Positions 59,301 to 64,000 of a DNA stretch of 64,000 nt are shown here, one piece after another. Every line of letters starts with the position of its first letter. The stretch's first letter is position 1. The stretch is from Ilex aquifolium. Its lineage: Eukaryota; Streptophyta; Magnoliopsida; Aquifoliales; Aquifoliaceae. A program made the translations under genes and the position numbers. The notes beneath the pieces were generated by a model, which saw nothing but the letters and a program-made list of their open reading frames with translations, did not search any database and was not told the origin of the DNA. The stretch lies in NCBI GenBank assembly GCA_951799425.1, contig OX637395.1:6226951-6290950 (forward strand), in the 5' to 3' direction.

Positions 59301-59516
59301 TACAAAATGAAGCTAAACCCTGCGAAGTGCGCATTTGGGGTCTCGGCAGGAAAATTTCTGGGCTTTATAGTCAGCAGCAGAGGTATTGAAGCCAATCCAG
59401 AAAAGGTTAGAGCAATGGTGGAAATGCAATCACCATCCAACACGAAAGAAGTGCAACGTTTGACAGGCAGGATAGCTGCACTGAGCCGTTTTGTGTCTAG
59501 GTCCAGCGATAAATGA
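56310..59516 (+). CDS. Retrotransposon gag-protease-reverse transcriptase (frame stopped by TGA)
   Basis: 1068 codons from ATG 56310. Gag capsid region near residues 190-330 (AFAITLKGSALAWFNRLPP), a Lys/Arg/Ser-rich linker (365-400), zinc-finger-like CDYHRDHGHHTDDC near 459, protease active site DNGSSAD near 601, and reverse transcriptase with FMDAFSGYNQ near 906 and the YIDD box near 970. The frame ends at TGA 59514-59516, between the RT connection and RNase H, which is not a normal end: the next codons continue in the same frame. Gag and pol are in one frame. Confidence 0.93.
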   Translation: MVTTRNMSRSQTNLPRMQDPQEATNGGQPGNIPEVNNELEALRLVNQRLLKENEELSKLVQRPQEARPAQEGQSNPPYRDRRHWDPLREVGEGGESSHTRGYAPFVPPRNGHNDEVQSQNDGGDRDDFFPYPQDRKEQRWEQRFKDIQQELSHMKEAVKSKAPVTMDILVQQTESPFTTGVLHFPLPPKFRMPQVEVFDGTKDPVDHLNTYKNQMELHGYQDPVRCRAFAITLKGSALAWFNRLPPASISSFKELSIAFVSHFIGARIYRKPSYHLLNVKQGPQENLRSYVQRFNSETLKVDIPDEKFAITAFIAGLGVQSKDLMFSISKNPQASMAEVLAKAEKYINGEEALLSKVGGTSSRKEKEKEEKKRDRSPRKEKGRERSPRRDRDRSPKRRGNVRDRLCPMQPELQPRYGPQRFTPLTAAVSQVLYEVQNERFLRWPPRMKADPAKRDPTKYCDYHRDHGHHTDDCIQLKKEIEFLIQRGQLRRFVANDNRNQALPPPPPRQPAPAPHQQPLGKIRVISGGFAGGGESSSARKAHLRRIRAEEAFEVYAVSKAPRLNTAITFSDADLEGCQYPHDDPLVVRAVVANRTVHRVLIDNGSSADIIFAPAFDRMDIGRQKLEPVSTHLLGFSGERVLPLGSIQLVLTLGDPPCQATTTVKFLVVDAPSAYNILLGRPSLNSMKAIPSAYHLIVKFPTENGIGVVRGDQRVARECYMASIKRKEVENIQLDELDMRDEMETRPMPSEELEPVQLDEKPEHLVYVGSKLNDELKGLLIQFLKENIGVFAWKQEDMEGIDPSVITHKLCVNPTCKPIKQKRRSFASERQKAINEEVSKLLHAKAIREVHYPTWLANVVLVKKTNGKWRLCIDFTDLNRACPKDSFPLPRIDLIVDATAGHELLSFMDAFSGYNQIRMDLSDQEKTSFVTEQGTYCYQVMPFGLKNAGATYQRLVNKIFQKQIGASMEVYIDDMLVKSLKAELHIEHLAESFRILKEYKMKLNPAKCAFGVSAGKFLGFIVSSRGIEANPEKVRAMVEMQSPSNTKEVQRLTGRIAALSRFVSRSSDK

Positions 59517-61769
59517 CAGCCATTTTTTCAGATCTTGAAGAAGGCATTCCGCTGGGATGCCAAGTGTGAAGAAGCATTCGAAGACCTAAAGAGATATATG
59601 AGCTCTCCTCCTGTTCTGGTGAGCCCTCTAGAAGGGGAAGTCCTCACCCTCTACCTAGCAGTTTCAGATTTTTCAACAAGTGCAGCGCTAGTTAGGGAGC
59701 GAGACAGAGCTCAGCAACCAGTCTACTACTGTAGCAGAGCTCTGAGGGGGGCAGAGGAGAGATATCCAAAGATGGAAAAACTCGTTCTAGCTCTGGTTAC
59801 AACAGCTAGAAGACTTAGACCTTATTTCCAGGCTCATACTATCGAAGTTCCAACAGATCAGCCAATGAAGCAAGTGCTTCACAAGCCGGAGTCCTCAGGG
59901 AGGTTGGTTAAATGGGCCGTAGAGCTCAGTGAGTTTGATATCAGGTACAAGCCAAGAACTGCCATCAAAGGGCAAATTTTGGCAGATTTTATTGCAGAAT
60001 TCACAGCAGCAGCGCCTATGGAAACCACGGATTTAGTACCGGACCTTCCCATATGGAAGCTTTCAGTGGATGGAGCTGCCAATGCTCAGGGAAGCGGTGC
60101 AGGAATGATCCTGACCTCTCCAGAAGGAATAGACGTCGAATATGCCCTCAGATTTGGGTTCAAAGCTTCAAATAATGAGGCAGAATATGAAGCCGTTATC
60201 GCTGGGCTTAATCTTGCCTATTCTATGGAAGCGGAGCAGCTGGAGATCTGCAGTGACTCTCAGCTGGTGGTGAAACAGATAGAAGAGTGTTACGAGGCAA
60301 GAGGCGAGAAGATGGTCTTGTACCTCAAAAAGGTACGAGAACTAATGAAACAGTTTGTGCAGGTTAAGGTCAGACACGTGCCTAGAATGGAGAACTCACG
60401 AGCAGATGCTCTGGCAAGGTTAGCAACTGCCTCGCAAGAGGATTTGGATAGGCTAATTCCAGTAGAGCACCTTCCAAAGTCCTCAGTAAGCATCGAAGAA
60501 GAGGAAATTCTATCAATTGAAGCTCAGCCGAGCTGGATGGATCCCATCGTAGAGTACCTTCAGAATGGAACTTTGCCAAGTAATGCCAAGGAGGCATCCA
60601 AGCTAAGGGCCAGGTCAGCCAGATTTTCCCTGATGCAAGGGAAACTATACAAACGTGGATTTACAATGCCTCTCCTTAAGTGCATAGGAGACAAAGATGC
60701 TAATTATATACTCAGAGAGGTACATGAGGGGATATGTGGCAATCACATAGGAGCTCGGGCCTTGGCAGGAAAAGTACTGAGGCAAGGATATTATTGGCCC
60801 ACCATGCTCAAAAGCGCCACCGACTTAGTAAGAAAATGCAAAACTTGCCAAGAGCATGCTAATATGTCCCACTGTCCTCCCGAGCTCCTAACCTCGGTGG
60901 TAAGCCCATGGCCTTTTCAGCAGTGGGGGTTGGACATTCTGGGACCCCTTCCCACCGGTGTGGGGCAGTGCAAGTTTGCCATCGTAGGAGTGGATTACTT
61001 TACTAAATGGGCAGAGGTCGAACCTTTGGCAACGATCACAGAGCAAAAAGTTCAAAACTTCGTTTGGAAGTCGATAGTTTGCAGGTTTGGAGTTCCCAGA
61101 GCGTTCGTATCTGACAATGGAAAGCAGTTCGATAATTCAAAGTTCAAAAGTTTTTGTGCTGAGCTTGGAATCAAGAACTATTTCTCAGCTCCAGCCCATC
61201 CCCAGTCTAATGGGCAGGCAGAGGTCACAATAAGAACCATAAAGTCAGCTTTGAAGACCAAGCTAGAAAACCTGAAAGGCAAATGGGTGGAGTACATTCC
61301 GGAGGTATTGTGGGCCTACAGGACCACCGCCAGATCTGCGACTCAGGAAATCCCCTTTGCTTTGGCCTTTGGGACCGAGGCAGTGGCCCCAGTGGAGATA
61401 GGGCTCCAATCACCAAGGGTGGAGTTTGCAGATTCCGAGCACAATGATGAGTCTCTCTTGCTAAACCTCGATCTCTTGGATGAAAAGAGGGACAGAGCTC
61501 TGCACCGTGTCCGTACTTACCAAAGGAAAACTGCAAGGTACTATGACAGGAGGGTAAGACACAGAAGTTTCAAGGTTGGAGATTTGGTACTTAGGAGGCT
61601 TCTGCTTGCGAGAAAGGATCCCACGCATGGGAAATTGGGACCCAATTGGAAAGGGCCCTATATCGTGTCAAGGATAATCAGACCAGGGAATTACGAGTTG
61701 CAAACAGAGGAAGGAAAGGTTCTACCTCACTCGTGGAATGCCGAGCACCTTAAGAAGTTTTTTCAGTAA
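59517..61769 (+). CDS. Retrotransposon RNase H - second RNase H - integrase
   Basis: Same frame as the upstream ORF, directly after its TGA. RNase H 1 (59560-59990, LYLAVSDFSTSAALV), second archaeal-type RNase H (from 60060: SVDGAANAQGSGAG, SNNEAEYEAVIAGL, SDSQLVVKQI), integrase with zinc HHCC (HEGICGNHIG..CKTCQEH, 60720-60860), catalytic D, D, E at GLDILGP (60927), VSDNGKQF (61108) and QSNGQAE (61205-61222), then a GPY-type tail (WKGPYIVSRI) and stop TAA at 61767. No chromodomain. Confidence 0.92.
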   Translation, partial: QPFFQILKKAFRWDAKCEEAFEDLKRYMSSPPVLVSPLEGEVLTLYLAVSDFSTSAALVRERDRAQQPVYYCSRALRGAEERYPKMEKLVLALVTTARRLRPYFQAHTIEVPTDQPMKQVLHKPESSGRLVKWAVELSEFDIRYKPRTAIKGQILADFIAEFTAAAPMETTDLVPDLPIWKLSVDGAANAQGSGAGMILTSPEGIDVEYALRFGFKASNNEAEYEAVIAGLNLAYSMEAEQLEICSDSQLVVKQIEECYEARGEKMVLYLKKVRELMKQFVQVKVRHVPRMENSRADALARLATASQEDLDRLIPVEHLPKSSVSIEEEEILSIEAQPSWMDPIVEYLQNGTLPSNAKEASKLRARSARFSLMQGKLYKRGFTMPLLKCIGDKDANYILREVHEGICGNHIGARALAGKVLRQGYYWPTMLKSATDLVRKCKTCQEHANMSHCPPELLTSVVSPWPFQQWGLDILGPLPTGVGQCKFAIVGVDYFTKWAEVEPLATITEQKVQNFVWKSIVCRFGVPRAFVSDNGKQFDNSKFKSFCAELGIKNYFSAPAHPQSNGQAEVTIRTIKSALKTKLENLKGKWVEYIPEVLWAYRTTARSATQEIPFALAFGTEAVAPVEIGLQSPRVEFADSEHNDESLLLNLDLLDEKRDRALHRVRTYQRKTARYYDRRVRHRSFKVGDLVLRRLLLARKDPTHGKLGPNWKGPYIVSRIIRPGNYELQTEEGKVLPHSWNAEHLKKFFQ

Positions 61770-62321
61770 GTGTTACTTGTAATAGAACTACTTTTAAATA
61801 AGAAAGAGCAAGTCTTTTATTCACCCTCCAATGGTCTCCAAAGTAGCAAGATGAGCTCTTCAGCTCATAAACAAACGATAAGCTTCAAAGCTTATAAATG
61901 CAAGATGAGCTCTTCAGCTCATAAACAAACGATAAGCTTCAAAGCTTATAAATGCAAGATGAGCTCTTCAGCGCATAAACAAACGATAAGCTTCAAAGCT
62001 TATAAATGCAAGATGAGCTCTTCAGCTCATAAACGAACGATAAGCTTCAAAGCTTATAAATGCAAGATGAGCTCTTCAGCTCATAAACGAACGATAAGCT
62101 TCAAAGCTTATAAATGCAGGATGAGCTCTTCGGCTCATAAACAAACGACAAGCTTCAAAGCTTATAAATGCGAGATGAGCTCGTCGGCTCATAAACTAGC
62201 GATAAGCTTCAAAGCTTATAAATATAAGATGAGCTCTTCAGCTCATATACAAGTAATAAGCTTCCAAGCTTACCAAAAGCAAGATGAGTTCTACAGCTCC
62301 TCGGCGCGTACACGCTTCTAG
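61770..62321 (+). CDS. In-frame repeat-peptide ORF following the integrase stop
   Basis: The codon after the integrase stop opens 183 sense codons in the same frame: a 27-residue lead, eight 18-residue repeats (MSSSAHKQTISFKAYKC...) and a short tail. There is no ATG at the very start, so expression would need stop readthrough or an internal ATG (for instance 61851). The frame is kept because the repeat unit is 54 bp. It may be non-coding repeat DNA that is open by chance. Confidence 0.3.
   Translation: MLLVIELLLNKKEQVFYSPSNGLQSSKMSSSAHKQTISFKAYKCKMSSSAHKQTISFKAYKCKMSSSAHKQTISFKAYKCKMSSSAHKRTISFKAYKCKMSSSAHKRTISFKAYKCRMSSSAHKQTTSFKAYKCEMSSSAHKLAISFKAYKYKMSSSAHIQVISFQAYQKQDEFYSSSARTRF
61847..62282 (+). 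repeat. Eight tandem 54-bp repeats with paired hairpins
   Basis: Unit starts (ATGAGCTC) at 61851, 61905, 61959, 62013, 62067, 62121, 62175 and 62229, with a ninth partial unit. Each unit contains two inverted repeats, ATGAGCT-cttc-AGCTCAT and TAAGCTT-ca-AAGCTTA. The first units are nearly identical and the last ones diverge. Tandem repeats in the 3' region are known for plant Ty3/gypsy elements and can seed satellites. Confidence 0.95.
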
Positions 62322-62855
62322 GTTCGTAAAATTCAAGACTGGTCCCTTCTTGGAGACACCAACAGTTAAATTGAAGAAAGAACTCTTCTTGGAGACACCA
62401 ACAGTCTTTCCCCCGCGACTAATGGTCCTTATGCACTGCCTACACCCTCGAACACCCTAAAATGTCCAGTACGGCAGAGAGCACTCACAAAGCCAGATGG
62501 GAAGTGAGGTCAGTACCAACATGATATTCTGTTTTCCATCAACGCTCGTGGTACGACCAATGGAAACCAGTTGGGAATTGGGGTCAGCACGAACATGATT
62601 TTCTGTTTTCCATCAATGTTCGTGGTCTGATCTCTGGGACTAGTCAGGAACTAAGGTCAGTGCAAGCATGATCTTCTGTTTTCCTTCTACGTTCATGTTT
62701 CAAACACAAAAAGCTCGTGTGTGGGCATGCATTCTCAAGAATGAACAAACTAGAATTCAGAATATCCAAGAAAATAAACGTGCGGAAAAGTATAAAAAAA
62801 GTCATCGTCTGGTATCGTTCAGGAAAAGAAAGAAAGATACAAGGAAACAAAGATC
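62322..62855. repeat. Untranslated retroelement region with 73-bp repeats
   Basis: CTTCTTGGAGACACCAACAG occurs twice (62346 and 62384). Then three 73-bp repeats begin at 62496, 62569 and 62642 (AG[GT]TCAG..GAACATGAT.TTCTGTTTTCC). No plus-strand gene; the antisense ORF ends at 62856. Confidence 0.75.
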
Positions 62856-63945
62856 CTAGTCTTTCTTAAGTTCAGATCTCAGCTCAGCAACCTCTCCCTT
62901 CAGGCTAGCATTCTCTTTCTTCAGCTCATCCCTTTCTTGCTCAGCCTTGTGAAGCAAGTCAAGAAGCTTCTGACCAATGGAGGTAAGGAAGATGGTGGAC
63001 AAAGAGTCAGGAGAAGGAGAGTCATCCCTCTTACGCTTCCTTGAACTCGTGACGGTGTTTCCATCCTTGTCAGAACCCCCGTCCTCATCAGAATCAGAAA
63101 AAGAGGTCCAGGAAGGGTAAGGAATAGTGGAAAACTCGAACTCAGTAGCTTCAGCCCCAAGCAAATAGAGGTTTGCGCTCGTCATCAGCTCGGAATAAGT
63201 CTTAGACTCTACAAGCAGCAACTCGTTGATATTCACCATCCCTGATAAATCCAGGTCAGGTGGATCTGCACAGCAAGGACATAATAAGAGCATATCTTTA
63301 AAAGGAGAAATACTCAAAAGAGCTCGGCTCGAGCTTACCAATGCGAGAGAAGCTCTTCCAGGACCGAGGAATCCTAGCTTTACGACAGCGATCCTCAGGA
63401 GACCTCCAAGCCTCTCCAGAAGCGAAGAAGAAACGCTTAGACCACCCTTCAGGGTTGGAGGGAAGATCTAGAACCAAAGGGCGTAAATTGAAATCCCTCC
63501 AACGGAAGAAATTGAAGCAGGGGGCATCATCTTCTTCAATCTCAAAGAAGTATAGGAACTCAGAGACAAAGGGGAACCTGCCAAGAGCATGCAGGCGGCA
63601 GAACAAGAAGAAGCTTACCATAGCACCCCATCCTCGTGGAGAAAGGCGAGAAGGGCACAGGCCATAATAGGCAAGAACTCACCCAATGGCCGGATGAATG
63701 GGAAGGCGAAGTCCCATGTCCATAGCACCTTCAAAGAAACAAACTTCCCCACGGGGGTGGTAGTTGCAAGGCTCGTCGGAAGAAGAGACTCGCAAAGGCA
63801 AGTCGAGATCAGGGAAAAACCGTTTTTTGATGTCCACCAAATCAGAAGATACAAGTATGGAAGGGAACAGATAGCGACAATGCCACTTCCATTCGATTCC
63901 AAAGGAGGATCGTTCCTGGAACAAAGAAGATGCAGAAGCAGCCAT
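62856..63945 (-). CDS. Antisense ORF of the Tat element (putative gypsy-type transposon protein), one intron, one in-frame TGA
   Basis: Exon 1 63339-63945 and exon 2 62856-63265, joined by a 73-bp GT-AG intron (63266-63338) with matching phase; about 338 residues. The N-terminal half has RLPIHPAIG, then AYYGLCPSRLSPRGWGAM and CRLHALGRFPFVSEFLYFF, the form of the plant domain known as putative gypsy type transposon (Transposase_28). The C-terminal half is Ser/Asp-rich with a basic SRKRKRDD motif (possible nuclear signal) and a coiled coil (LLHKAEQERDELKKENASLK). A TGA at 63679-63681 interrupts exon 1. Tat elements carry such antisense genes of unknown role, probably with their own promoter. 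Confidence 0.7.
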
Positions 63946-64000
63946 CGAAAATGCTGGTAAGGAAAAAGACGCAAGAAATCAAGAAGAAAGTCAAGAATAG

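Larger units (their letters stand above)
55534..64000 (+). mobile_element. Tat-lineage Ty3/gypsy LTR retrotransposon (3' LTR outside window)
   Basis: Order: 5' LTR (55534-56248), primer site (56251), gag-protease-RT-RNase H-(second) RNase H-integrase (56310-61769), tandem repeats (61847-62282), a second repeat set (62496-62698) and an antisense spliced ORF (62856-63945). The second, archaeal-type RNase H, the missing chromodomain, the tRNA-Asp-like primer site and an antisense extra ORF between integrase and 3' LTR are the known traits of the Tat group (Retand/Grande/Ogre relatives). Only two nonsense codons break its long frames, so it is young. Confidence 0.9.

Noticed and set aside
61851..62290. 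CRISPR-like array
   Set aside because: The 54-bp units are contiguous without unique spacers and sit in a eukaryotic retrotransposon.

Overview
The window is nuclear DNA of a flowering plant, most likely a eudicot. Support for this: spliced genes with GT-AG introns, a plant-type fused OHCU decarboxylase/HIU hydrolase gene (TTL), a type I MADS-box gene, an intronless AT-hook (AHL) gene, SABATH methyltransferase genes, AT-rich intergenic DNA, and plant transposon families (Helitron, hAT and Mutator-like MITEs, SINEs, 5'-truncated LINEs, a Ty3/gypsy element of Tat type). I cannot name the species.

Layout. 1-3496: three non-autonomous Helitron-like elements joined head to tail on the minus strand, each carrying a GTG-rich minisatellite. 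4188-8301: TTL, six exons, making S-allantoin from hydroxyisourate. 8.7-13.2 kb: TE-rich stretch with three hAT-type MITEs having 8-bp target duplications, SINEs, and a segmental duplication that preserves the empty site of two of the MITEs. 13521-14027: Mgamma MADS-box gene with a decaying C-terminus. 14.2-19.5 kb: AT-rich, one LINE scrap. 19540-20340 (minus): AHL gene. 20.6-40 kb: no complete gene; a solo LTR (22700-23361), a complete 131-bp Helitron, a 1.25-kb foldback element with a 10-bp TSD (26540-27786), a truncated LINE with a 17-bp TSD, a 914-bp hAT element with a perfect 8-bp TSD, and a Helitron end next to a GC-richer gene-like fragment.

40404-47812: a small SABATH cluster: one gene with a duplicated first exon and a promoter beside a dispersed repeat, a relict exon interrupted by a MITE, and a second intact gene. 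48.3-54.5 kb: probably a spliced minus-strand gene that I cannot identify. 55108-55521 (minus): an unidentified 137-codon ORF ending 12 bp from an LTR.

55534 to window end: a nearly intact Tat-lineage Ty3/gypsy element: 5' LTR, tRNA-Asp-like primer site, gag-pol broken by one in-frame TGA, an array of eight 54-bp repeats that stays in frame directly after the pol stop, a second repeat array, and an antisense spliced ORF also broken by one TGA. Its 3' LTR lies beyond the window. The solo LTR at 22.7 kb belongs to the same family.

The host genes are functionally unrelated (ureide synthesis, transcription factors, carboxyl methylation) apart from the SABATH cluster, a local tandem duplication. 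The most unusual items are the tandem Helitrons, the in-frame hairpin-rich repeat tail of the retroelement with its antisense gene, the long foldback element, and the duplicated first exon of the first SABATH gene.
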